Shown: positions 54,470 to 63,687 of the stretch, one piece after another
How positions within the stretch are numbered: the stretch's first letter is position 1
Layout of the letters: every line of letters begins with the position of its first letter
NCBI GenBank assembly: GCA_028819255.1
Contig: JAPPMB010000137.1
Location: 39,633-103,632 of the forward strand
Direction of reading: 5' to 3'
DNA length: 64,000 bases
DNA from: Bryobacterales bacterium
GTDB taxonomy: Bacteria; Acidobacteriota; Terriglobia; Bryobacterales; UBA6623
The notes under the pieces: generated by a model
What the model was told of the DNA's origin: nothing
Seen by the model: only the letters and a program-made list of their open reading frames with translations
Database searches by the model: none
Translations under genes and position numbers: made by a program

Positions 54470-55546
54470 CTATTCCTTTGCCTTCAACACTTCAAGCAGG
54501 TCGAGATGGTCCAGTTTTCTCCGCACGATCAGCCCAGACACTGCCGCCGAGACCACGACGGTCAGCGAGCAGAGCGCGTACGTCCGCGGTGACGATGTGA
54601 ACGGAATCGTGTAGAGCTCGGTCTCGAACGCCTTGACCAGCATGCCCGACATCCCGTAGCCCAGCACCATTCCGAGCGGAAGTGCAAGAAGCGTCAGCAG
54701 TCCGAGCTCGCCCAGCAGGATCGCGGAAATCTCGGACCTGCGAAAGCCCATGACGCGCAGGCTTGCGAGTTCCCGGCTGCGCTCGGCCAGCGAGACGCGC
54801 GCAGCATTGTAGACCACACCGAACGCGATGATCGAGGCGAACAGCACGTTGAAGAAGATCATGATGCCGATGTTCTCGGCGAACGTGTCCTCAAACGCCT
54901 GGAGGGCGGCGCCCTTGACGCCGCTGCCGGCGATCGCGGGTGTCTCCTTGATCGCCGAGAAGAGCGCCGGAAAGTACGCGCTGTCGACTGCCAGATACCC
55001 TCCCGACAGGATGGGGCCCTCCCGCATCAGCCGCCGGACGGCATCGATCTCCATGTACGCCGTCTGTCCCATGTACTGCTTGACGATTCCGGTGACGGGC
55101 AAATCCAGCACGGATCGTCGGCCGACGAGCACCTGAACCGTCACGGTGCGCCCGGGAGCCACGTCCAGAACCTTGGCCAGACCGGAGGAAAGCACGATCC
55201 CGCCTCGGGGCAGCTCGACCTGCTCCAAGCTCTCCACATCGATCACGCGGTGAAGCCGGCTTTGTTCCGAAAGGCCCGAAATCGACACCTGGCGGGCCTT
55301 GCTGCCGGCAACCATGCGAACCGGCACGGACCTGCTGGGTTCGGCGCCGATCACACCCGGGAGACGCTCGAGGGAGTGGATGCCGCCCGGCGAGACGGCC
55401 TCTACGAACGTGAGCTGCATATCCTGCCGATGTGCCAGGCGAAACTGCACGTCCATCATCAGATCCAGGGAGTCAAGCGAGAAGAGCCCGACGATCAGAA
55501 TGGCCAGCGAAAGAGCGATACCGCCTATCGTGATCATGGAGCGCAC
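54470..55546 (-). CDS. FtsX-type ABC permease, C-terminal half (downstream of in-frame amber codon)
   Basis: The 358-residue frame continues the upstream half in the same reading frame after a TAG at 55591-55589. The in-between codons (HPARIIVRNVERQPV) are family-like, so this was one gene. The half contains one membrane helix at its start (MITIGGIALSLAILIVGLF), a periplasmic domain, then three helices with AERSRELASLRVMGFRRSEI, the FtsX/MacB cytoplasmic coupling motif. If translated separately, GTG 55546 or ATG 55537 could start it. The intact gene would be 788 codons, the normal length for this two-FtsX-domain permease. Confidence 0.85.
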   Translation of the reverse strand: MRSMITIGGIALSLAILIVGLFSLDSLDLMMDVQFRLAHRQDMQLTFVEAVSPGGIHSLERLPGVIGAEPSRSVPVRMVAGSKARQVSISGLSEQSRLHRVIDVESLEQVELPRGGIVLSSGLAKVLDVAPGRTVTVQVLVGRRSVLDLPVTGIVKQYMGQTAYMEIDAVRRLMREGPILSGGYLAVDSAYFPALFSAIKETPAIAGSGVKGAALQAFEDTFAENIGIMIFFNVLFASIIAFGVVYNAARVSLAERSRELASLRVMGFRRSEISAILLGELGLLTLLALPLGMVLGYGMSGMLVKAFETELYTIPFTSSPRTYALCSLTVVVSAAVSGLIVRRKLDHLDLLEVLKAKE

Positions 55547-55588
55547 GGGTTGTCGCTCGACATTCCGGACTATTATGCGCGCCGGGTG

Positions 55589-56836
55589 CTATAGCAGCCG
55601 TCCCAGTCCCAGCCGCTCAGCCACGCTCACACGGAACTTCGTCGGAGGTTCGGGGCGCATCGCCTCCGCCGGCTGCAGTCTCACGGCCTGCCGGACAGCA
55701 GAGTTCGCCCCTAAGATCGCGGCCACGATGCCGATCGCGACAGCGCCCACGACTACCTCGGGCTCCAGCCGGTATTCAAGTTCAGGAAAGCGGAAGAACT
55801 CGTTGTAGAGGGAGAGCATTCCGCGCCCGAGCAGCATTCCTCCCGCCGTCCCCGCCAAGGTGCCCAAGAGACTGATTGCCAGAGCCCACTGCACATAGTG
55901 CGTCGCGAGGAGCCGGTTCGAGTAACCCAGGGCCTTGAGGGTTGCGATCTGCTCCCGCTGGACGGCGACGATTCTCCGCAGGACCACGTGCAGGAGAAAG
56001 GCGGCGACGCCAAGGAAGACCATGGGAACGACGATGCCGGCGCCCTGCAGCCCCTTGAGTTCGTTGTCGACCGACCAGTGGGACAGCTGTAGCGCCCGCG
56101 GAATCGCGCCCCAGCCTCCGTAGGGTCGCAGGAGGTCGTCAAGGGCATCGATCACGGCGTCCGGCTCCGTGCCCGGCATGAGCGTCAACGCCACATCGTT
56201 GAACCCGCCCTCCATGTCGAACGCCGCAGCCAGGGCCCGCCGCTCCATCCAGAACACACCGAACCTCTTGTCGTCCGGCATCAGGTCGCCCGGCCGGATC
56301 GTGTAGATGTATTCGGGCGAGAGGCCGATGCCGACGACCTCTAGGTCGCGTCGGCGGCCGTTGAGGATCGCCCGCACCGTCGAGCCGGGGCGAAGCAGGT
56401 GCGCCTGGGCGAAGCCCTCGCTGACGATGACCTCGTCGGGCCGGCCCGCCTCGATGTAGCGTCCGGCGCTGAGGGCAACGTCGTTGAGGATCTGGCGCTG
56501 CCTGTCAGGGACCGAGACCAGACGCCCGGTCGCGGGCTCCGCGAGCCCTTCCACGTCGAGTGTGACGTCGACAACCACGCGGGTCTCGGCTTGCGACACG
56601 CCCGGAATGCTTGCAATCCGGCTGCCCAGCGACAGCGGCGCCCGCTTGAGCGACGCGAAGACATCGGCGAAGCGCTGCCGCTCGTAGTAGGAGCTGCGCG
56701 TCACCTGAAGCGAGTCGAACGCGCTCAGGTACATGATGTACATCAAGACACCGACGGCTATGACCATGCTGATCGCAGTCGCCTGACCCTTGATGCGCCA
56801 AAGGTCGCGAAGCAGCTTTCGGTTGAGGGCCTGCAC
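55589..56836 (-). CDS. FtsX-type ABC permease, N-terminal half (ends at in-frame amber codon)
   Basis: The 415-residue product begins LLRDLWRIKGQATAISMVIA with a first membrane helix, followed by a MacB-like periplasmic domain (about 45-260). Three helices follow with AVQREQIATLKALGYSNRLL, the coupling motif. It ends LGLGRLL at a TAG where homologues read straight on into a second FtsX domain. On its own it lacks half the membrane domain. ATPase, permease and adaptor together resemble DevA-DevC-DevB or MacB-type export. Nonsense mutation, base-call error or true splitting are possible; mutation or error is most likely. Confidence 0.85.
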   Translation of the reverse strand: MQALNRKLLRDLWRIKGQATAISMVIAVGVLMYIMYLSAFDSLQVTRSSYYERQRFADVFASLKRAPLSLGSRIASIPGVSQAETRVVVDVTLDVEGLAEPATGRLVSVPDRQRQILNDVALSAGRYIEAGRPDEVIVSEGFAQAHLLRPGSTVRAILNGRRRDLEVVGIGLSPEYIYTIRPGDLMPDDKRFGVFWMERRALAAAFDMEGGFNDVALTLMPGTEPDAVIDALDDLLRPYGGWGAIPRALQLSHWSVDNELKGLQGAGIVVPMVFLGVAAFLLHVVLRRIVAVQREQIATLKALGYSNRLLATHYVQWALAISLLGTLAGTAGGMLLGRGMLSLYNEFFRFPELEYRLEPEVVVGAVAIGIVAAILGANSAVRQAVRLQPAEAMRPEPPTKFRVSVAERLGLGRLL

Positions 56837-56840
56837 GGGG

Positions 56841-57605
56841 CTACCAGCTGAGTTCCCGGGCGGAGACCTTTCGCGAGTTGCGGTGGTCCCCCGCGATCCG
56901 ACCGTCAGACAGATGGACCACGCGATCGGCGATCGCCGACACGGCCGCGTTGTGCGTGATCACGGCGGTGGCCGTGCCAAGTTCCCGATTGATCCTCTCG
57001 ATCGCCTCAAGAACGACGATGCCCGTCGAGATGTCCAGCGCTCCGGTCGGCTCGTCACACAGCAGAACATCGGGCCTCTTGGCGATCGCGCGCGCGATAG
57101 CGACCCTCTGCTGCTCGCCGCCGGACATCTGGGCGGGGAAGTGGTTCATCCTGTCTCCGAGACCGACGATGCCAAGGGCCTCGGCTGGAGGCAGGGGGTC
57201 GCGCGCTATCTCGGTGACGAGCGCCACATTCTCCTTGGCGGTCAGGCTCGGGATCAGATTGTAGAACTGGAAGACGAACCCGACATGTCGTCGCCGGTAC
57301 TCGGTGCGGGTGGAGTCATCCGCCCCGCTGAGGTCGCGACCGCGATAGGACACGCGGCCTGCGGTAGGGAGATCAAGGCCACCAAGAATGTTGAGCAGTG
57401 TGGACTTGCCGCTGCCTGACGGTCCCAGCAGGACAATGAACTCGGACGCGCGGAGCTGGAAGTCGACGCCCCGGAGGGCGTGCACAGAGACATCGCCCAT
57501 GGCGTAGACCTTGGTGACTCCGTGCGCCTCGAATACGAGATCGGATGGAGCCTGGTCCACACGGCGTGAGCCGGTCGGATGCGCGCCGACTGCAGTCTCA
57601 GTCAT
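56841..57605 (-). CDS. ABC transporter ATP-binding protein, LolD/MacB/DevA-like
   Basis: From ATG 57605 the product is 254 residues (ATG 57674 is an alternative giving 277). The Walker A motif LLGPSGSGKSTLLN is at about 59-72, the Q-loop is VGFVFQFYNLIPSLTA, the signature is MSGGEQQRVAIARAI, and Walker B is VLLCDEPTGALD with the D-loop. VTKVYAMGDVSVHALRGVDF is typical of the LolD/MacB/DevA class, which drives mechanotransmission rather than import. It is the first gene of the exporter operon and ends 4 bases before the permease. Confidence 0.95.
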   Translation of the reverse strand: MTETAVGAHPTGSRRVDQAPSDLVFEAHGVTKVYAMGDVSVHALRGVDFQLRASEFIVLLGPSGSGKSTLLNILGGLDLPTAGRVSYRGRDLSGADDSTRTEYRRRHVGFVFQFYNLIPSLTAKENVALVTEIARDPLPPAEALGIVGLGDRMNHFPAQMSGGEQQRVAIARAIAKRPDVLLCDEPTGALDISTGIVVLEAIERINRELGTATAVITHNAAVSAIADRVVHLSDGRIAGDHRNSRKVSARELSW

Positions 57606-58524
57606 GTTCACCGACTCGATTGGCGGAAACCAAGTCGCCAGGTTCTTCAGTTTAGGCGATTGCTGTGTCGGCATCGGTCCGGCGGCCGATTCCAGTCGTC
57701 TGCATGAAGGGGTCGACAGGAAGAGTTGCTGGGCGGCATGGAGAGCCGGTTAAGGAGCAGTGACGGCGAGCGAACCGCGTGGAGAGAATCAATGGCGCGG
57801 GCGCTGCTCGCAGCGGCTGGGCGGACCACACCTGACGAGCGCTTCCTTACTGCAGACCGGACGCGACGGGGCGCTGTGGGAATCCGAGGTCAACCGCATT
57901 GGTCGGGCTCGTGGTGGTCCGGCTGCTCTCAGGCAGGGACCGCACAGCGGGCGCCATCCATGAGATGGCAACCTACTGCCTCCTTCCCGGGCACGACTGC
58001 GTCATGAAGGGAGCACCATCGCGCGCGGTCATCCCTGTGCGCCGTCCTGCAGTCTCAAGAACCCTGATGTCCTCGGACGCAATGACCTGCTGGTGTGCGA
58101 CAAGTCGAAGCAGCAGAGCGACACCGACGACATGAACCGTGAATCTAGAGAGTCGAACAGGGAATGCCGACTGAGGCGCTGGAGGAAACGAGTGATCACT
58201 GGCGTCGAAGAGTCCGAAACTTCCGGCGGTGCAGCCCGGCTCAGCGACAGCCTTCAACCGCTAATGCAGCTCTGGAATCAAGGAGACCTGCCCAATTCAA
58301 CACGGTCCTCGACGCACGAGGGTTCCGGAAGAGCAAAGTGTTCGTGAGCTGGCGCACAGGGCATCAGGGATGTCTGCTCCCAGATCCCCGCAGAGGTCCA
58401 CACCTATGAGATCCAGAACCGTCTCGGACGTGGCGGATGCCGGCTTAGATCCAAGTGCCGACCGCACCTATCAAGACGGTGCGGATCCGCGACGATGGGA
58501 CGCTCATCTCTCTGAAGCACCGCG
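57606..58524. other. 0.9-kb region without a recognised gene
   Basis: ORFs are short and unlike known families. From 58449 to a TGA at 58542-58544 a plus-strand frame reads VRIRDDGTLISLKHRDVSV, resembling small antitoxin-like proteins encoded just ahead of PIN genes. It overlaps the PIN start but is cut off by a TAG at 58446, so it is at best a remnant. Confidence 0.4.
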
Positions 58525-59037
58525 ATGTCTCCGTCCGAACCTGACAGAGGTTCCCGGGTCGGAGCCTTCGCGGACGCCAACCTGCGCGTGCTCCTGGTCG
58601 CCGGCACCGTGGATCGGAGGATCATTTCCCGCCACAAGCGTTTGCAGGCGTTCGGTCCCGACGACTCCGTGCTCCTTCGTGAGTTTGTGGCCGAATTCCG
58701 GATCGTTCTGGTAACCCCAGACACGCTGACCGAGGCGTCGAATCTGATGAGACAGCACCGAGAGCCTGAACAGTCCAGACTGTAAGAAACTCTCGGAATC
58801 TCGATTCGGAAGAGTCGCGAAGTCGGCGCGGTCGGCGCCACCTCCGCTGACCACTCCTGCTTCTCTCGGTTCGGTCTGACCGATGCCGTGCTGCTCGGGC
58901 TCGATTCGCGAGACTCGCCGCTTGCCGCCATTGATCTTGACCGATGCCTTGGCGCATCGGCGTCGGATCCGCCGTCGGCTGTCAACTGCCGTCATGTTCA
59001 AGAGAGGCAAATGTCTGGGAACTTCCATAGCACTTAA
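58525..59037 (+). pseudogene. PIN-domain protein with in-frame stop
   Basis: A single frame of 170 codons is interrupted only by TAA at 58783-58785. The first part has FADANLRVLLVAGTVDRR (first PIN aspartate), ISRHKRLQAFGPDDSVLL and VTPDTLTEASNLM (conserved glutamate). After the stop, the same frame continues with ETLGISIRKSREV, FGLTDAVLL (third acidic residue) and IDLDRCLGASA, close to the family's LTDDLDLY region, ending at TAA 59035. All acidic positions are still present, so the nonsense codon is the only obvious lesion. Upstream there is a possible antitoxin fragment. Confidence 0.72.
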
Positions 59038-59248
59038 CCTGTTCAGAATCAACCTTTGACTGCAAGCAGACCTGATATCCAGCCCCCATGACGAGATATC
59101 CGGACTAGGACTCAAATGCGGCGGACGCGGCCGCTCGGAGCCCGACGAGGAGAGACGCGCCGACACCTACTCGGTCTCGGCCTATACCCATCCAAGGGAT
59201 ACCCATGCGTGATGCAATCGGCTCTCCGCGCTCCGAAGCAAGGAGATC

Positions 59249-60100
59249 CTAGGGAGCAGCCACGCCCCGCCTGCGAAGCTCACGATGGACGCGGGCGACC
59301 TGCCACATGTAGCTTCTGGGCGCTTCGAATCCGACAGCCTGGTCAACGTGCCGATTCGAGAGTTCGGCGTCGCCAGCGGCCTCCCAGTACAGGCCGAGGT
59401 ACAGGTGCGCGTAGAACTTCGCGCTGGAGCCTCCGGCATCCTCAGCCGCTCGCATCACGTCATCGGCCGTGCCCTCCCCGCTGAACAGCTCCAAGACTTC
59501 CGCCATCGGCACACGCCCATCCCTGTCCACCGGAATCAGGGCCCGCCTTGCCGAGTCGAGCCCGTCTCTTGCCGCAGCGCAAAGGAAGTGCCAAACGGAA
59601 TTCTCAACGTCTCGCGGATTGACAGTGCGGTGCAGTTCGAACTGCGCGGTGCAGTCATCAAGTCGGCCGGCGTAGTAGTGAGAAATTCCGCGCTGCCAGA
59701 GGTGGGCCTCCAAGCTCTCGTCAAGCCCGGCGGCGGAATCGTAGGCGTCGATCGAGCCGTCGATGTCACCCGCCTTGAATCGGGCTCCGCCGAGCGCCAC
59801 AAGGATGCTGGGCTCGCTCGGCTCCAGCTCCGCGAGATTCGCGAAGTCCTCGACAGCCATCAGGTACTGTCCCATCCGTTCCAGCGCATTGCCCCGAATC
59901 CAGAGCGCCGTGCGGTCCGGCGGTCCGGGACGCTTAAGGATCCCTGTCGCGATCCGTTCGGCCGAGCCGGCGTCCCCGTTCCGCAAGTGCGTCATGGCCG
60001 ACCGGAGCGAGCTGTCGTCGGCACCGAGCCCCATCGCGCCGCCGGCGCACACCACAAGCAGCCCCCTTCCGACAAGCCCGCTGAGTGATGTGAAGCGCAT
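59249..60100 (-). CDS. exported TPR-like repeat protein
   Basis: From ATG 60100 (GGAGAAG just upstream) the product is 283 residues. A signal peptide occupies about residues 1-27 (LVGRGLLVVCAGGAMGLGA). Helical repeats of tetratricopeptide type follow, e.g. ALWIRGNALERMGQYLMAVE, ILVALGGARFKAGDIDGSID and HLWQRGISHYYAGRLDDCTA. The last ~90 residues are less repetitive. The family resembles uncharacterised acidobacterial and verrucomicrobial TPR lipoproteins. It is divergent from the acidic membrane protein gene. Confidence 0.78.
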   Translation of the reverse strand: MRFTSLSGLVGRGLLVVCAGGAMGLGADDSSLRSAMTHLRNGDAGSAERIATGILKRPGPPDRTALWIRGNALERMGQYLMAVEDFANLAELEPSEPSILVALGGARFKAGDIDGSIDAYDSAAGLDESLEAHLWQRGISHYYAGRLDDCTAQFELHRTVNPRDVENSVWHFLCAAARDGLDSARRALIPVDRDGRVPMAEVLELFSGEGTADDVMRAAEDAGGSSAKFYAHLYLGLYWEAAGDAELSNRHVDQAVGFEAPRSYMWQVARVHRELRRRGVAAP

Positions 60101-60167
60101 GCTTCTCCATGCCTCGCCCGGCCTGCTGGTGAAAGCGCGGGACGGGCGGTCCGGCTTGAGACCACTA

Positions 60168-60173
60168 TATAAT
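60168..60173 (+). promoter_or_regulatory. perfect TATAAT between divergent genes
   Basis: A consensus -10 hexamer in otherwise GC-rich DNA, 27 bases before the ATG at 60201. No good -35 is found at 16-18 bases. The same AT patch reads as a weak -10 on the other strand, toward the TPR-like gene at 60100. Confidence 0.35.
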
Positions 60174-60200
60174 CGGATTCTGCGTCGGCTGCGCCCGGCC

Positions 60201-61676
60201 ATGTCCGAATCCCCTTCTAGTCCCGGTCTCGTCGAGGCCTTGGTGCGCTCGTGTCGCTCCCGCGTCGCATCCCAGATCTCACGGAGGGAGTGTTTTCTGG
60301 CGTCAGGCGTCGCCCTTCTGGGGATCTGCAGCCTGCTCCTGATGGGAACCAGGTACGTCCCGGTCGTAATGCTTCCGCTAGCGGCCAGCCTGGGCGCCTG
60401 GATGGCGATCCAGCGATGGAGGGCCGACCTGCCCAGCGGCTATGCCGTCGCACGACGCATCGACCGGCGGGAGGCGCTGGCGGACCAGATCTCCACGGCC
60501 TACCACTTTCGCCTTGCGGAGACGGGCACGTTCTCCAAGGCGGTGGCGGACTTGCAGTACGAGCGGGCCGCAAGGACGGCGGCGACAGTCCGTCCGGCAA
60601 TGGTCTTTCCGCGAACCGTTCCGTCGACGCAGCGGACCGCGACGGCCCTGCTGGCTGCCGCGCTGCTCATGTTCGGCCTGAGAGCGGCTTTGCAGTCCAG
60701 CCTTTCGTTCGAGCCGCCGCTCGCCACGCTCCTCATGACCTCGCTCTTCGGAGCAGGCCCGGAACCGCCCCCAGCCGGGTCGACCCGCGCAGCGGCTCTC
60801 GAACAGGGAGAGGCCGATCCCGGGATACCGGAGCCGGAAGACCTGTTTGAGAGACCGGCGGGAGAGCCGGAGGAGAACGACAACCAGCTGCCCCCTGAAG
60901 CGCACGAGGAACAGCAGCCTCAGTCCGACGAAATGCCGGAGGTCGAAGGCCTGATCACTTTGCCGTTGGAGGAGATCCAGGCCGAAGACGCGGCTGACGG
61001 CGCGATGATGCAGGGAGAGGACGGCCCGGCGGGCGAGGAGAACGCAGCCGATCTGCCACCTGACCCGAGCGACGACGGCTGGGATGACGAGTCGCAGAGC
61101 CTGATGGACAAGCTCAAGCAGGCGTTCGCCAACATGCTCGAGACGCTGGACATGGCGTCGGTCGAAAGTTCGGACTCGGAACAGGGCAAGGAGCAGGGAA
61201 GCGGCAATGCCGAGGAATCGGCTTCCGCGGGGGACCCCGCCCAGTCTGGAGAGGCGGACCAGGCGATGACGTCGCAGTCCGCCGACGCGAGCATGGAGGG
61301 CGGGGAGCCCGGACAGGAGGCGGGCGAGACGGCATCCGCCGGCAACACCAGCGGCGAGGACAGCACCGGGGAACAGAGCAGTGGCGAGAACGCCTCGGCT
61401 GCCGGGACGAGCGACGGATCAAAGGACTTCGCGGAAGCAGAGCACGAGGAGGTTCTCGGCGCACTGGAACAGCTCTACATGGAAAGAGCGGAGAACATGA
61501 AGGGCGAGGTCACGATCGAGACGCGGCTGGCGGAGCAGTCGGCCAGTGTGCCCTACCGGCAGCGTTCCACGACCCACTCGGATCGTGGTGGCGCCGTCAC
61601 CAGGGACGAGATTCCTGCCTCCTACCGCACATACGTCCAGAACTACTTCGACACGCTGAGAAGGAACGCGGAATAA
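60201..61676 (+). CDS. membrane protein with long acidic low-complexity region, MoxR operon
   Basis: The 491-residue product has two N-terminal membrane helices (about 34-68) and a third (about 150-170). A ~240-residue stretch (about 195-430) follows, extremely rich in Glu, Asp, Ser, Gly and Gln and probably disordered. The C-terminus (EVLGALEQLYMERAENM, then EIPASYRTYVQNYFDTLRR) is compact and looks conserved, resembling ends of DUF4175-like or aerotolerance-operon membrane proteins. Its TAA is followed directly by the moxR ATG, so the two are coupled. I cannot name a function, and regulation or scaffolding with MoxR is inference. Confidence 0.75.
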   Translation: MSESPSSPGLVEALVRSCRSRVASQISRRECFLASGVALLGICSLLLMGTRYVPVVMLPLAASLGAWMAIQRWRADLPSGYAVARRIDRREALADQISTAYHFRLAETGTFSKAVADLQYERAARTAATVRPAMVFPRTVPSTQRTATALLAAALLMFGLRAALQSSLSFEPPLATLLMTSLFGAGPEPPPAGSTRAAALEQGEADPGIPEPEDLFERPAGEPEENDNQLPPEAHEEQQPQSDEMPEVEGLITLPLEEIQAEDAADGAMMQGEDGPAGEENAADLPPDPSDDGWDDESQSLMDKLKQAFANMLETLDMASVESSDSEQGKEQGSGNAEESASAGDPAQSGEADQAMTSQSADASMEGGEPGQEAGETASAGNTSGEDSTGEQSSGENASAAGTSDGSKDFAEAEHEEVLGALEQLYMERAENMKGEVTIETRLAEQSASVPYRQRSTTHSDRGGAVTRDEIPASYRTYVQNYFDTLRRNAE

Positions 61677-62666
61677 ATGGTTGCCACGGAAGCGGTTGCG
61701 CAGTCTGCCACCGAACATATCGACCTGGTCCGAGGCGAGATCCACAAGGTGATCGTGGGCCACGAAGAGGTCGTGGACGGCGTACTGAACGCCCTGCTGG
61801 CGGGAGGCCACGTCCTGCTGGAAGGCGTTCCGGGTCTTGGCAAGACGACGCTCCTGCGAACACTCGGCCGAGCTCTCCACCTGGACTACTCCCGGATTCA
61901 GTTCACGCCTGACCTGATGCCGGCGGACATCCTCGGGAGCATGGTGATGGACACGAACGACGTCGGGGCCAAGTCTCTGCGATTCGAACGCGGCCCGATC
62001 TTCGCCCACTTGCTGCTTGCGGACGAGATCAACCGAGCCACGCCCCGCACCCAGTCGGCACTTCTGGAGGCAATGCAGGAGAAGACGGTCACGAGCGGGA
62101 CGAGCACTCACCCCCTCGAGGAGCCGTTCCTGGTGATGGCGACGCAGAACCCGCTGGAAATGGAAGGCACATACCCGCTGCCTGAGGCGCAGCTGGATCG
62201 ATTCCTCGTCAAGATCCTGGTCGAGTTTCCCGAGCGGGACGAGCTCACGGCGATCGTGGAGCGGACCGCTGTGCCGGTCCAGCCGGAGGTGAACGCCGTG
62301 CTTGACCGTCGGCAGATCCTCGAGCTGCGAGCCATGGCATCAAAACTGCTTGTGGCGCCTCACGTCAGGGACTATGCCATCAGCCTCGTGCTGGCGACCC
62401 AGCCCAAGCCCGGGCCCCGGAATGCGCTGGCGAGAAAGTACATCCGCTACGGAAGCTCGCCGCGCGGAGCCCAGGCGCTGGTCTTCTGCGGCCGGGTCCG
62501 GGCGCTGATGCAGGGACGTTTGCAGGTGAGCATCGACGACGTGCGGGCACTTGCCCTGCCTGCGCTCCGCCATCGCGTCATCCTGAACTTCGACGCCCAC
62601 GCGGACAATCGCACGGAGGACGACCTCCTGCTGGAGATCCTGGACTCCCTGCCGCAGTCGACGTGA
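61677..62666 (+). CDS. MoxR family AAA+ ATPase
   Basis: A 329-residue AAA+ protein. LLEGVPGLGKTTLLRTL is Walker A (about 48-62), LLLADEINRATPRTQSALLE is Walker B with the family signature, and MATQNPLEMEGTYPLPEAQLDRF contains sensor 1 and the arginine finger. MoxR ATPases act as chaperones, usually with DUF58 and VWA proteins encoded next door. Here only the acidic membrane protein is adjacent upstream. Downstream lie 216 bases without a clear gene, then a SNF2 remnant. Confidence 0.94.
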   Translation: MVATEAVAQSATEHIDLVRGEIHKVIVGHEEVVDGVLNALLAGGHVLLEGVPGLGKTTLLRTLGRALHLDYSRIQFTPDLMPADILGSMVMDTNDVGAKSLRFERGPIFAHLLLADEINRATPRTQSALLEAMQEKTVTSGTSTHPLEEPFLVMATQNPLEMEGTYPLPEAQLDRFLVKILVEFPERDELTAIVERTAVPVQPEVNAVLDRRQILELRAMASKLLVAPHVRDYAISLVLATQPKPGPRNALARKYIRYGSSPRGAQALVFCGRVRALMQGRLQVSIDDVRALALPALRHRVILNFDAHADNRTEDDLLLEILDSLPQST

Positions 62667-62882
62667 ACATAGCTCCTCCGGGCATCGGCCCCGTGTCGCG
62701 GAGGAAGGACCGGGGGAGTGGCAGGGAGCCTGGCCGGAGACGCTGCAGCTCGCCTCGCTCGCCTGTCGCCGAGGAGACGCGTCCCGTCCAATGCCGAGTC
62801 CGCCGGACGGGCCAGGCCGGATCCTCGCCGCTGCGCCGAGACGGGCCGTGGGGTCCCGCCTCGCGGGTGGCCCAAGGGACCG

Positions 62883-63625
62883 CTAGGCCTCCCGCATCAG
62901 TGCCAGCAATTCATCGGCCGTCGCCCTCCCGGCCATTTCCGTGCCGGCGAGCAACCTGTCCGCCGGCTCTCTCTTCCTGGCGTGCAGGTCGCCGATCTTC
63001 TCCTCGATGGTGTCTCTCATCACGAGTCGACAGGTGGTGACGGGCCTTGTCTGGCCGATGCGGTGAGCGCGGTCCGAGGCCTGGTCCTCAACCGCCGGGT
63101 TCCCCAAGGGTCCATATGAGTGACATTGTCTGCAGCGTTCAGGTTCAGCCCCTGGCCCCCGGTGCGCAGGGTGATCACGAAGAGGTCGCCTTCGCCGACT
63201 TGGAAAGCATCGATCTCCTGCTTCCACTTGTGCGCCGGCGTGCTGCCTTCGAGGCAGCGGTAGCCTATGCCCTCGCGGTCCAGCTCGGAGCGCAGGATCG
63301 AGAGGTGGCTGACGAACTGGCTGAATGCCAACGCCTTGTGCCGGCTGGCCACCAGCTCGACAACCGCGTCCATGAACGTCCCGAGCTTCGAGCTCCTGAT
63401 GTCGGTCTCCGGCGCAAGCAGGAGCGGATTGCAGCAGGCCTGGCGCAGCCTGGAGATCTGAGCGAGGATGCGCATGTTTCCGAGTCCGCCGTCGGTGAGC
63501 GCGTCCAGCGCCAGCTGGCGGACGGCCTCTTAGAAAGCCCTCTCCTTGGAGGACATCTCGATGCGCAGCGTGACCTCGGTCTTCAGTCGCTGCGGGTCTC
63601 TGCCTTCGTCCGCCGAACCGGCCCA
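62883..63625 (-). pseudogene. SNF2-family helicase, C-terminal remnant
   Basis: Only the tail of a SWI2/SNF2 ATPase remains. In order on the minus strand: VRRTKAE near 63600, a frameshift, KTEVTLRIEMSSKERAF, then a TAA at 63532-63530 where homologues have tyrosine. Next come RILAQISRLRQACCNPLLL, KALAFSQFVSHLSILRSEL and TLRTGGQGLNLNAADNV. A one-base deletion at about 63104 follows, where the family WWNP becomes WG. The next frame continues NPAVEDQASDRAHRIGQT, TIEEKIGDLHARK and ADELLALM to a TAG at 62883. About 240 codons of a protein normally near 1,000 survive, and the N-terminal helicase half is gone. Confidence 0.85.
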
Positions 63626-63658
63626 CCGGAGGGTTCCGCCGCGCCCGGCAATCGATTC

Positions 63659-63687
63659 TTGCGCGCGCCGTCCGGATTCGGTACGAT
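63659..63687 (+). promoter_or_regulatory. possible promoter of the tRNA-Tyr/tuf unit
   Basis: TTGCGC (63659-63664) and TACGAT (63682-63687) are spaced by 17 bases, about 130 bases before the tRNA. Both boxes are imperfect. Confidence 0.25.

Noticed and set aside
55589..55591. Recoding of TAG (pyrrolysine or suppression) in the ABC permease
   Set aside because: Other genes here end normally at TAG, no special stem-loop is seen after the codon, and no pyl genes are present. Mutation or base error is simpler.
62718..63119. 133-codon plus-strand frame after moxR as a DUF58 gene
   Set aside because: Only the first ~15 residues faintly resemble a DUF58 start. It then runs antisense into the SNF2 remnant, so it is mentioned only as a possibility.
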